A stretch of DNA of 10,224 nt, from contig FLMG01003338.1 of the NCBI GenBank assembly GCA_900088475.1, positions 1 through 10,224 of the forward strand, read 5' to 3'. Below are positions 1 through 7,498 of the stretch, piece by piece (position 1 is the stretch's first letter; each line of letters begins with the position of its first letter). The DNA is from Hyphochytrium catenoides. Lineage: Eukaryota > Sar > Hyphochytriomycetes > Hyphochytriales > Hyphochytriaceae. The notes below the pieces were generated by a model. That model saw only the letters and a program-made list of their open reading frames with translations. It did no database searches and was not told the DNA's origin. Made by a program: the position numbers and the translations under genes.

Positions 1-288
1 GGAGAACAGGGCAGTAGAGAGTGAGGCCTTACGTACTTCGTCTCTCTCTCTCTCTCTATGTGTGTGTGTCTCTCTCTCTTTATATGTGTGATTATCTTCT
101 TTTTCTCTCGCTTTGCCTCACCTTCTCTGTCATTTCCCTTCTTGGCCCTTCCTTGTCGCCCCTCTCCCTCTCTGGTTCGACCTTCCCTTCGGTTCTCTCT
201 CTATAACTCTCTCCCAGCTCACTCTCTCTCTCTCTCTCCCTGCTTCCTTCTCCTTGCTTCTTCTCTTCAACGCGATTTCCCATTGTAC
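1..288. repeat. Compound TC/TG microsatellite and pyrimidine-rich sequence, no gene seen
   Basis: From 41 to about 90 runs of TC, TG and TC follow one another, and more TC runs lie at 218-240. Open frames here are Ser/Leu repeats from the microsatellites. Read on the minus strand this would be intron after the exon ending at 289. Confidence 0.7.
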
Positions 289-406
289 CTTTGTGGTGAG
301 CGTCACAATCCTCTGAATAATGGAATCTGCGCCAATTTCGACTTCCTCTTCTGTTTCCTTGAGCTTCTTGGAACCATCACCAGCGCTGGCACCGGTGCCA
401 TCCATC
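289..406 (-). CDS. Probable exon: second part of a BAH-like domain
   Basis: The acceptor tctcctcttcag is followed by G ATG GAT GGC. The G completes Arg with the preceding exon, giving KVFVR-MDGT, reminiscent of the RpeDT turn of BAH domains. The end EEEVEIGADSIIQRIVTLTT resembles the BAH segment in which an Glu-Leu/Val strand is followed by a short helix and the Gly-Lys-Cys-x-Val strand. It closes AAG before GTACAA in phase 0. The ATG could instead be a translation start with its own gene. No further exon is visible in 1-288, so the gene would continue off the left edge. Confidence 0.5.
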
Positions 407-3400
407 CTGAAGAGGAGAGAGGAGGAGAGAGAGAGACACGGATAGAGAGAGAGCAAGGCGATGAGGGGGACAACGAGATCAATTGAAGAGAGAGAACCGT
501 CGTGTCAAAATTGAGAAGTTATCTGCGCATCCTGATGCATTAAACGTCAGAGACGGGACGCGGAAAGAAGAGAAAGACACACAGACAGAGAAAGAAAGAG
601 GGTCAGAGACAGAGGGGCTCTAGAGAGGGAATTTCAGCAGGGAGGTGGAAAGACTGAGAGTAAAGGAGACATTGACCAAAAACGAGGGAGACAGCTGGGC
701 GAGACAGGTAAAGAGAGACACACAGACACACACACCACACACAAAAAGAGAGAGAGAGAGAATATGAAGCCAGTGTGGCGCCGCTGAATCAAGCATTGTA
801 CCTTACGAAGACCTTGATTTTGAGGTTAAAAGGTCCTCCTTTCTTTCGAGCACGCGAGACAGCCAAGATCTTTCCAAAGGACACCTCTCTTCCTGAGGTG
901 CCCGTGTCTCCTCTCTCCTTTGGTCGTCTGGAGCCTCTCCCTGCTAACTTTGCACTCCGCGATCTGAACTTGATAAAATCTCCTGTTTCATACCTGAGAC
1001 AGAGAGAGACAGAGAGAGAGAAACAGAGAGACAGAGAGAGAAACAGAGAGGGAGAGAAAGACAGAGAGAGAGAGAAACAGAGAGAGTAAAACAGGGAGAG
1101 AGAGAAAGAGAGAGAGAAACAGAGAGAAAGAGAGAGAGAGAGAGAAAGAAAGGGAGAGAAAGAATGGAAAAGAGACAAAAGAAGAGGGAAGCGAGAAAGG
1201 TGATACGGCGTGAGAATAAGAGACAGAAAGAGAGAAGACAGAGTAAGAATGAGATTGCAAGAACATTCAAGAGAACAGGCAAGCGAGCACACCGAGCTCC
1301 AGAAAGTCTAAGAGAGGAAGACAAAGGGCTGAGAAGAAGAGAGAAGTTGGCCCATAGATTTAGCATCATCATCCCCGCAGATAAGTGCTGGAAGAGATCG
1401 TGGGCGGGGAAGACTGTGCGCACCTAACATTTTCTATTGAGCAGCTGTTGATGAGCGTCTGCTGTTCTGTGCTAAGTGTGTAACGAGGGTCATCCGCAGG
1501 AGAAAGCATCCGCTACAGAGACAGAGAGAGAGAGAGAGAGCGTCCTGAGGCCCCTCAACTCTAATCGATCTATCTCTGGCCATCGTTCGGCTCTGCATTT
1601 CTATTATCTCTCTCTCTCTCTCTCTCTCTGGTTCTCGCTCTCTTGCGTTTGCTCTTTCTCTTTTCTTCTGTGTCTCCTCCTCTTATCCGCTTTGTAATCC
1701 TTTTGATTGAGGTTTTTCTCGTTTCTCCTCTCTCTTTTTCTCTGTCTCTCCCTTAGTGTCTCGCCTCCTTCTGTCTCTGTGCCTCTTTCTCTCTCTTTTT
1801 CATGCTCTTTTCTTCACTCTCATTTTCTCATTTTCTTCATCATCTTACCTGCTCCACGATGCACTGATGCACCCAATCCATTGTGACTGTTCGTATCTTC
1901 ATCTCTTCAGCCTCGTGGAGAAGCTGCGCAAACGAGCTCTTGGGAGAGTCTTGCGGAGTCTCCAGCACTAGATAATGCAGGCGATTCACACGGCTAATGG
2001 TCGGAGCAGAGGGAGAGAGCTGGCGGATGTTGACAAGAGAACGGAAGAGAGAGAGAGAGAGAAACAGTTAGCAGTTGGCATCAGAGCCTTTTCCGCGCTG
2101 TCTTTTCCTTTTCTGTCTCTTACCGGCATGACTTTGGCCCCACACAGCAGTAAAACACGTTCAAAAGCTTTCTTCTTCTCTCCCTCAGAGTGCAAAACAG
2201 AGAGCCGCAGTCCGTTGAAAATTGTTACTGGCTGCAAAGAGTAAGATAGTTTAGGGCGATGCAGGCTCAGTCACTGGTGCAAGCCCTTGGAAGGGAAGAG
2301 AGCAGCTTGCAAATAGATGGAGCAGAGAGAGCGCCGAAGAGAGAGCAGTGAGAGAGCCCAAGTGAGAGCGGAGACAGCAGAGAGAGAGAGAGTACCGAAA
2401 CAGGGCAACTAGAGGGAAACAGGAGAAGAAATGCAAACAAAACGCGATGTTCAGGAGATTCTTTGGCTCAGTTCCAGCGTCTAGCCTCCGAGCATCAAGA
2501 ATAGCGGTTCAGGAAAGTAACCCATGGGAAAGGGTAGCGCAAGGAGAGACAGGAAGAAGCAAGGGCTATCAACTCAACCAATGAAGCTGCAAAAGAGAGC
2601 CGAGGGGAACGAAAGCCAAAAGAGAGAGAAAAAGGGAGAGGAAACAGAGAGAGAGAAAAAGAGAGAGAGAGAGAAGCAGTCCTTGCAGGCGAAGAAACAA
2701 GAAGGATAGCATAAGTAACCTGAAACTCTTTTCGGAACACAAACTGCCGGCGAGAGAGAGAAAAGCCCGTCGGCAGAAGATACCTGAGTCCACAACGTAA
2801 CGTATTATAGCGGAGAGAAGACGAAGAAGAGAAAAGGGATCAGGAGTCAGAGAGGATCTAAAGAAAAAGAAGCGGGAAGGATGATGGACAAACATAAAGT
2901 TCAGAATAGGAACCTCAACCTTACATAGAGGGCGATAGAGAAATGAGAGTATAGATTCAGGGCTATATAGAGCTATACATGGCACATTGAAGATGGGACA
3001 AGTAGGAGAGACAGAAAGTGAGAGGAAGAGAAGAGGAGATGTCTTCTATTCCCTGACCTCTCGAACTCGCAGACCTGCCTTCGACGTACAGAGTCCATCA
3101 CCCAGCTCCAGTGCAGAGGAGGAAGGCCAGCCGCCACTCCGACAATATACTTCAGACCACGATAGCGTGTGGGACGCGCAACCAAACATCTGCTCAAGAA
3201 GAAGAAGACGAGAAGAGCACATGAGGATCACAAGCGAAAACGGTCGAGAGAGGAAGGGCAAAGAAAGAGAGAACAAGACAAGAGCCGCAGAAAAATTGAG
3301 AGAGAGAGATACAGAGAGAATGAGAGAGAGAGAGATGGAGAGACACAGAGAGAGAGAGAAACAGAAGAGAGGTTGACCTTGGAGCATGAAGGGATTGAAG

Positions 3401-4084
3401 GAATGACCAGCCATTAGAAGAGAACAACTGGCAGTGGGGGCAATCCCAAGGTTGAGATCTAGAGAAACAGTGAGCGAAAGTGCGCTTTCGGACCTGATGC
3501 GATCGGGGGCAGCGCTAAGAAGCTCGTCGGAGTCAGAGATCAACTTTCCTCCATTCTTCTTGATCTCGCTCTCCAGGTCTGACTTCAGAGGCTTCTAGAA
3601 GAGCATCGAAGGGAGAGATGAGGCGATGGCATGGAGAAGAAGAGATTGGGAGCAGAGAGCAGAAAGCGCCAACTCAGACTGTCGACTAACAAAGAGCTGG
3701 GATTATGGCTAGATATGGAGAACAACTGAGAGAGAAAGATATGGATCATAGGGAAGGAACAGTAGGAAACGGCAATTTAATCGAAAGCTGAAGGTTCAAC
3801 CAATCCATCAAAGGAGTCATTTGAGGCAGAGCCTGATACATTGTCCACAAAAAGAGAAAGAGAGAGATGTGCGGGCTGGCAGCGTACAGACCAGCGTATG
3901 CAGCGCAGGAAAGATAAAGAGACGGGTGGGGAAGGGGAGAGAGAAAGAGAGAAACAATGAAGAAAAAAAAGAAAAGAGAGCGAAGGCTTCGGGTGCTACT
4001 GCCAGAAAGACAGACGGAGCGAGGAAGAGTGGAAAGAGAGCGGGAGCGGGAGCGTGAGAGAAAGAGAGAGCGAGAGAGAGCGAG

Positions 4085-4144
<60 letters not shown>

Positions 4145-7008
4145 TTCACCAGATATAGAGGCGAGGCAGGGTCACATCCTTACATAGTACTCGTCAAAGC
4201 CAGTGATAAGGAAGTCATATTCCTTGAACAGAGACCCACGCGTCCTAACTCCAGGATTGACAGACAAGGAAGATGAGGACATAGGAGAGAGTGAAGGGGA
4301 ATGCAAGAGAGGTGGAGGAGACGAGGAAGAGGTGCCTCTCTTGGCTCTCTTGGCCATAGGAGGGATCAGTACAGCCTCTTCCCCTCTCTCGGATGGAAGA
4401 GAGACAGCTGCAGGAGGGCCTCTCTTCTTTGCTGCAGGACGCGGACTGGATGCTTTGGCCGCCGCCTTTGCTCCTTTCTTTCCCGCTGCTTCCTTCTTTC
4501 CCGCTGCTCCCTTCTTTCCCGCTGCTCCCTTCTTTCCCGCTGCTCCTTTCTTTTCTGGCTGTCGAGAGCTTGTGTCTTTCTCCTTCTCCAGCGGCTCAGT
4601 CAAATGTTCCTCGTCTCTCTTTCCGTCTTGGTCCTCTTCTCTCTTTCCTCTCTTGTGCGCTGCTACGGGTGGCGTTCTGCTTGTCCTTTCTCTTCTATCT
4701 GTCGTGGTTGCTTTGTCTGCGACCAGATCTTCCTCCTTCTCGCTCTCGCTCTCTTCTACGGTCCTACTTTTTCTCTTACTTCTCCTCTCAGGCAACACCT
4801 TTTCTTCTCCTTTTTTCTCGTCTGTTGGCTTTTGCTTGGCCTTTGACGCGGCGGCTCTGGGAGGCGCTTTTGCCTTAGTGACTTCTGACGGGACGGCTGT
4901 CTGTTTGGCTCTGGCCTGTCCCTTTTTGGCGGCTTCTTGTCTATCTGCTCTGCCGGTTCGTCTCATCGTTTTAGGCTCTGTGTCGCTGACGTTTTCTTCC
5001 TCTTGCCTGTGCTTTCTGAAGTCTCTCTCGTCTTCTGTCGGGGCATCATCGTCCGAGAAGTCACTGGGAGAATCTCTAAAAGAGTTAGGCCCGGAGGGAG
5101 AGGAAAGAGAGAGGAAAAAGTTGAAAGAGAGCAGAAGACGGTTTAAGGCTACGAAGAGAGCAGATTCGCTATACTGTTTATCTCTCTCTCTGAAATCGAG
5201 CAACTCTAACAGTCCTCTCATTGGTCATCTCCCTTCCAGTCGGTCCCAGACCACTCTGCTCAGATGGCTAGATGTCTCTCTCTCTCTCTCTCTCTCTTTA
5301 TAGAAGAACCATGGCCATGATGCGTCTCCCTTTCTCTGGGTGTCGAGAAGTCTCATCATCTTCTTTCCCTTCCCCGACTCAATCGACGTCATATACGACA
5401 GCGTCTGTCTCCTTACCAACAAGCGCCTTATCTTCATTACTCCCTCTCTCTCTCTCTCTCTCTCTTTCCTCCCTCTTTTGATGGAGCGCATCATCCAAAA
5501 GGCTGTCGAAGGACTTACTCGTCTCCATCGTCTTCTTTTCTCTCTGCAGATGCATCCTCTTCGTCTGCATTTTCTGAACCTCGGATGGCAGTGAGGGCGA
5601 GAGCGGCCCCGACAGTGTTCTGAGTGCTTTGGCGGCTGAGGAAAGGGCTCTCCTGAGTTTCTCTCTCTCTCTTTCCCCTCTTGGCTCTGGTTGGCGTCTC
5701 TCCTTCTCCGACTCTTTCGGGAGAAGATCGTGAACCTCGGGTCCTCTCCGCTTGCCCAAAAGTCTCTTTTGTGGCTCTTTCCTTCATAGTAGGCGTAGAG
5801 GTCTGCTTTAGCTCTCTCTCGGGGGAGACAGTAGGGGAGAGGACCTTCTCTTCTTTTTCATAAGCTGGCTGCGAGGAAGAAATCTCTTCTCGCTCCTTCT
5901 GAGGAGAAGAAGCTGGAGAAGATGTCTTGTCCTCACCACTGCGGCCGCCAGCTATCAAGCGGGCTAAGGAGGATGCAGAGATAGGAGGTTTCTTGGGGCT
6001 CTTTCTCTCCTTTTCTTCTCTTTCTTCTCTCTCTCTCTTCTCTCTTTCACTTGCAGATGGACTAGAGGGAGAGGGAAGACTTTTGGAGAGAGAAGAGGAT
6101 GGAGGAGGGGCCATTGACCTGCGCACTTGAAGGACTTGAGAGTCTTCTGTGCCTAAGATATCGTCAGAATCATCAAAGAGAGCGAGAGGATCTTGAGAAG
6201 GAGCTCTCTTTTTAGGAGAGAGAAACGTTCTATCTCTCCCTTTCTCTTTCGGTTTCTCTCCTCTTGCCATGGGCTCTGTCCCGCCCATCACTGCCTCTGT
6301 CTCCATGTCATCCAGCGCTGCATCGTCCAGATCCATAGGAGACGGTGGTAACGTATCCTCCGATGTCTTTCTTTCCTTCTCCTCTTTCGCAATTTTCTGT
6401 TTCTCTCCTTCTCTCACTGGTAGTGCCTCTCTTTCCGAATCTTCAACTTTCTCTCCCTCTTTGCCTTCGCTCCTTCTCTCTTCCTGGCCTTGCTCTGCAG
6501 GCATCTTTATAAGTTGGAGAGAGGGGGAGAGAGATTGACTCTCTTTCTTCTGCTCTTGTCTCGTTGTGGCGGAAGAGGGGAGAGGAGACGATCGAGAGGG
6601 AGAAGGCAGACGAGGAGGAGGAGAATGACTTTTGAAGAGAGGTGGAGACGGAGAATCATCTTCCTCTTCTTCTTCTTCCTCCCTAGGAACCTCTTTCGAA
6701 GCTTCTCTCTTCTCTTTCCTCTCTCTCTCCTCCTTCAGTTCTTCTCTCTCTTTCTCTCTCTCTTCTTCTCTCTCCTCGATATCCTCTGGTGGAGGGGAAG
6801 AGAGGAGGACTGTCTCCTGTGTGGGCTGGGTCTCGGACATATGGAGCCATTCTTTATCGTCGTGATCTACCGGGAGGCGAGAGAGAGAAGTGGAAGAGAG
6901 AGGACGGGGAGGGAAGAAAGGAGAGGAATGGCCTGGCTCTCCCCCTTCCTGTGTCTCTGAGAGACGGAGCCATTCGCTTCCTCCGTGGTCCTCCTCAAGC
7001 TCCGCCAT
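289..7008 (-). CDS. Spliced tandem-BRCT DNA-damage checkpoint mediator (53BP1/Crb2/Rad9-like), possibly with a C-terminal BAH domain
   Basis: Exons in order: 7008-5519, 5075-4184, 3594-3494, 3189-3058, 2783-2720, 2231-2124, 2019-1849, 1512-1424, 993-802, 406-289. Every junction keeps the reading frame. The alternative end reads exon 8 through to TGA at 1371-1369, giving a protein of 1033 residues. With the two extra exons it is at least 1119 residues and open at the left edge. Residues 1-778 are low complexity, with nine SQ/TQ sites in exon 1. Residues about 779-890 and 894-990 form two BRCT repeats joined by a YLLPTGFSL linker, a hallmark of 53BP1-type pairs. Family members sit on damaged chromatin, bind phosphorylated H2A(X) and relay ATM/ATR signals to checkpoint kinases; that role is inferred here. 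The start ATG has A at -3 and G at +4. No Tudor domain was seen. The BRCT call is firm; the BAH extension is less sure. Confidence 0.8.
407..801. other. GA-rich stretch, likely intron
   Basis: Plus strand is purine-rich with GA and CA runs (for example 716-762). On the minus strand it is CT-rich, begins GTACAA and ends CTCTTCAG, so it reads as the intron between the two BAH-like exons. No coding pattern seen. Confidence 0.5.
802..993 (-). CDS. Probable exon: first part of a BAH-like domain
   Basis: A CT tract of about 160 bases ending ctgtctcag precedes G TAT GAA ACA. The product starts YETGDFIKFRS, continues through a basic loop to SFGKILAVS, and ends FNLKIKVFV. This follows the BAH order of (Tyr)-x-x-Gly-Asp-Phe-Val strand, Ile-Gly-x-Ile strand and Lys-Ile-x-Val strand, as in the second BAH of DNMT1 (YRIGDCVY, YRIGRIKEI, DIKIRVNKF). 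The end is AG before GTACAA at 801. The stronger GTAAGG a few bases upstream does not match the phase of the next exon. It could be the tail of the BRCT gene or part of a separate gene. Confidence 0.55.
1000..1190. repeat. Imperfect GA tract (minus-strand polypyrimidine tract)
   Basis: Runs of AGAGAG broken by AAC and AAA occupy most of this stretch. On the minus strand it is a CT tract leading directly into the CAG acceptor at 994-996. Frames through it are low-complexity Glu/Arg or Ser/Leu and are not genes. Confidence 0.85.
1369..1512 (-). CDS. Exon 8: C-terminal tail of BRCT2 with two possible ends
   Basis: A long CT tract and ctctgtag precede CGG ATG CTT in phase 0. The exon codes RMLSPADDPRYTLSTEQQ and then TLINSCSIEN, the extension that normally closes a 53BP1-type BRCT2 (RIGFKQHPKY in 53BP1). 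From here the frame either runs to TGA at 1371-1369 or is cut at AG before GTGCGC (last exon base 1424, phase 2). In the second case it joins the exon at 993-802 in frame, giving SIENV-R-YETGDF. The stretch 1368-994 shows no convincing start of a separate gene. Confidence 0.65.
   Translation of the reverse strand, partial: RMLSPADDPRYTLSTEQQTLINSCSIENVRCAQSSPPTISSSTYLRG
1849..2019 (-). CDS. Exon 7: remainder of BRCT2
   Basis: The acceptor atccgccag precedes CTC TCT CCC in phase 0, chosen because the next AG (attag) would break the frame. The 57 residues include RLHYLVLET, a helix with FAQLLHEAEEM, and MKIRTVTMDWVHQCIVEQ. That last piece carries the conserved BRCT Trp (W978) in the Val-Val-Ser-x-x-Trp-Val-x-Gln-Cys context of 53BP1. 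The exon ends CAG before a GTAAGA donor at 1848. Confidence 0.82.
2124..2231 (-). CDS. Exon 6: start of BRCT2
   Basis: The acceptor tactctttgcag is followed by CCA GTA ACA. The exon codes PVTIFNGLRLSVLHSEGEKK and then KAFERVLLLCGAKVMP. This fits the BRCT pattern of F-x-G-hydrophobic strand, a loop, an amphipathic helix and a Gly-Ala turn, comparable to PFQNLKVLLV...LMTGGA in 53BP1. It ends in phase 0 at a good donor (GTAAGA). Confidence 0.78.
2720..2783 (-). CDS. Exon 5: inter-BRCT linker with YLLPTG motif
   Basis: This 64-base exon codes YLLPTGFSLSRRQFVFRKEF plus Gln. The YLLPxG(F/Y)SL element is the characteristic linker of the 53BP1/Rad9 BRCT pair (YLLPAGYSL in 53BP1, YLLPSGESF in Rad9), and its presence drove the exon call. 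The acceptor is gactcag, and the first G completes an Arg codon with exon 4. The end is CAG before GTTACT, a weak donor, but its phase 0 agrees with exon 6. Confidence 0.75.
3058..3189 (-). CDS. Exon 4: core of BRCT1
   Basis: The acceptor ttcttgagcag is followed by A TGT TTG. The product contains CLVARPTRYRGLKYIVG and then VAAGLPPLHWSWVMDSV. This matches the 53BP1/Rad9 BRCT1 core, where an Arg-x-Leu-Lys-Tyr helix is followed by a Gly-x-Pro turn and a buried Trp (W857 here). The Leu-Pro-x-Leu-His-Trp wording is closest to the yeast Rad9 form. K841 sits where BRCT pairs place the phosphate-binding Lys. The end TTC GAG AG before GTCAGG was chosen over CAG before GTCTGC. It joins in phase to exon 5, and it gives the same spacing from the Trp helix to YLLP as in human 53BP1. 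Confidence 0.8.
3494..3594 (-). CDS. Exon 3: middle of BRCT1
   Basis: The acceptor cttctag precedes AAG CCT CTG in phase 0, matching exon 2. The exon codes KPLKSDLESEIKKNGGKLIS and then DSDELLSAAPDRI. This is the first BRCT helix and the GG turn that leads to strand 2, giving FLITGFDEYY-KPLKSDLESEIKKNGG across the junction. The exon ends ATC AG at a weak donor (GTCCGA), chosen because its phase 2 matches exon 4 and because the joined frame reads straight into the next conserved BRCT block. Confidence 0.7.
3595..4183 (-). other. Intron between exons 2 and 3
   Basis: At 589 bases this is the longest intron in the gene. It starts GTAAGG, ends CTTCTAG, and holds the perfect GA/CT array and several partial ones. 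It interrupts BRCT1 after its first strand. I see no coding pattern in it on either strand. Confidence 0.65.
4060..4142. repeat. Longest perfect GA microsatellite
   Basis: An unbroken AG run covers 4089-4139, about 25 units, flanked by imperfect copies. It lies in the intron between exons 2 and 3 (4183-3595), where the minus strand shows a CT tract just after the donor. Such mirror-symmetric purine tracts can form triplex DNA. Confidence 0.92.
4184..5075 (-). CDS. Exon 2: acidic and Lys/Ala-rich linker leading into BRCT1
   Basis: The acceptor (ctcttttag) is followed by A GAT TCT. That A completes the GA left by exon 1 to give Glu, so acidic DDGDE runs on into DSPSDFSDDDAPTEDE. A long Lys/Arg/Glu region follows, with an AAGKKG hexapeptide array and basic clusters such as PPMAKRAKRG that could be nuclear localisation signals. 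The last residues, LFKEYDFLITGFDEYY (about 779-794), are the first beta-strand of BRCT1. They include the Thr-Gly pair (T788, G789) found at the phosphate-binding site of phospho-binding BRCTs. The donor GTAAGG is at 4183. Reading on would end after three residues at a TGA, so the BRCT only makes sense when spliced. Confidence 0.75.
4485..4555 (-). repeat. 18-bp tandem repeat coding AAGKKG hexapeptides
   Basis: On the plus strand the unit is close to tttcccgctgctcccttc, repeated about four times with small changes. Read on the minus strand in exon 2 it codes Ala-Ala-Gly-Lys-Lys-Gly, with one copy changed to Lys-Lys-Glu, at roughly residues 670-700. Near-identical copies point to recent expansion. 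Such Lys/Ala/Gly arrays resemble histone H1 tails and could bind DNA, but that is inference. Confidence 0.85.
5076..5518 (-). other. Intron between exons 1 and 2
   Basis: It starts GTAAGT and ends CTTTTAG. TC runs on the plus strand at about 5276-5298 and 5441-5468 make the transcribed sense GA-rich here, unlike most other introns of the gene. I looked for a Tudor-type exon, because the family usually has one before the BRCTs, and found no convincing match. The flanking exons already join in frame. Confidence 0.6.
5519..7008 (-). CDS. Exon 1: disordered N-terminal half with SQ/TQ cluster
   Basis: This exon codes residues 1-496 plus two bases of codon 497. The N-terminus carries DHxxxEWLxxSETQ twice (residues 7-20 and 48-61). 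Further SQ/TQ sites follow, among them PTQET, DSQVL, SSQPA, ETQES and STQNT. Such clusters are ATM/ATR-type targets in 53BP1, Crb2 and Rad9. Residues about 73-120 are almost pure Glu/Arg/Lys and could form a charged single helix. Pro/Ser-rich stretches with SP sites, which are possible CDK targets, fill much of the rest. The exon ends GAC GA before a consensus GTAAGT donor at 5518, just ahead of an in-frame TAA. I see no folded domain. The sense strand is purine-rich (GA). Confidence 0.75.
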
Positions 7009-7214
7009 TCTGCTATTGTTAGAGGAGAGAGAGAGGTTTTCTTTTTCCTTTCTCTCTTCGCATCACTTGCTTATTGACTCTTCTCTCTCTCTTGCCTCCT
7101 CGCGCTTTCCTCTTTGCCTTCTTCCTGAAGTCCGCAACCTAACACCATCCTAGATCTCTCTCTCTCTCTCTCTCTCCTTCTTTTGCTCGCTCTCTCTCTC
7201 TCTCTCCCTGTGCA
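7009..7214. other. Upstream region of the BRCT gene with CT runs
   Basis: The first part, read on the minus strand, is the likely 5' leader of the BRCT gene and ends AACAATAGCAG before its ATG. Perfect TC runs lie at about 7155-7176 and 7191-7207, and the stretch ends CTGTGCAG on the plus strand. No TATA box or other promoter element could be assigned. Confidence 0.45.
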
Positions 7215-7300
7215 GTTAGTACGGAAGGAGAAGGCTGGGAGAGAAGATAGGTCGAAACAATGGGAAATGGACCCGCGAGCTATGTTCGAAGCCAAAGGTA
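7215..7300 (+). CDS. Possible short exon of an unidentified plus-strand gene
   Basis: A strong pyrimidine tract ending tccctgtgcag comes before 7215, and a possible donor (AAAG before GTAACA) lies at 7301. Two start codons fit: ATG at 7260 in a good context (AAACAATGGG), giving MGNGPASYVRSQ, and ATG at 7267, giving MDPRAMFEAK. The second frame stays open to TAG at 7375. I recognise no family. The non-repetitive sequence inside a repeat-rich region and the splice-like borders are the only support. Confidence 0.22.
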
Positions 7301-7377
7301 ACACCGCCTCCTGGCTGATGGAGCTGCCGGATGTTATAGAACCTTACTGCCATCAAAGTATCTCTATTGCCCAGTAG

Positions 7378-7467
7378 AGAGAGGAAAGAGGAGCAAGACA
7401 GAGACAGACAGAGAAAGAAAGGCAGAGAGAGAGAGCTAGGGAGACGAGAGAGAGGGAGAGAGAGAGG

Positions 7468-7498
<31 letters not shown>

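Noticed and set aside
775-1089. Plus-strand frame starting before the GA tract
   Set aside because: It is opposite the BAH-like exon and runs into repeat-coded Glu/Arg; the minus-strand reading shows splice borders and domain-like order.
944-1423. Long Ser/Leu-rich minus-strand frames
   Set aside because: They are translations of CT microsatellites. The hydrophobic look of possible membrane segments comes from the repeat.
3817-4187. Plus-strand Glu/Arg frames as a coiled-coil gene
   Set aside because: Repeat-derived from the GA microsatellite inside an intron of the opposite strand.
4203-5303. Plus-strand open frame of 366 codons
   Set aside because: It lies opposite exon 2 of the BRCT gene. 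Its Phe/Pro/Ala and Ser/Leu composition is the mirror of Lys/Gly/Ala and Glu/Arg codons, with no domain features.
5225-5494. Minus-strand frame considered as a missing Tudor exon
   Set aside because: It has WPWFFYK, which recalls a Tudor strand, but no matching neighbours. It contains GA-derived Glu/Arg runs, and exons 1 and 2 already join in frame without it.
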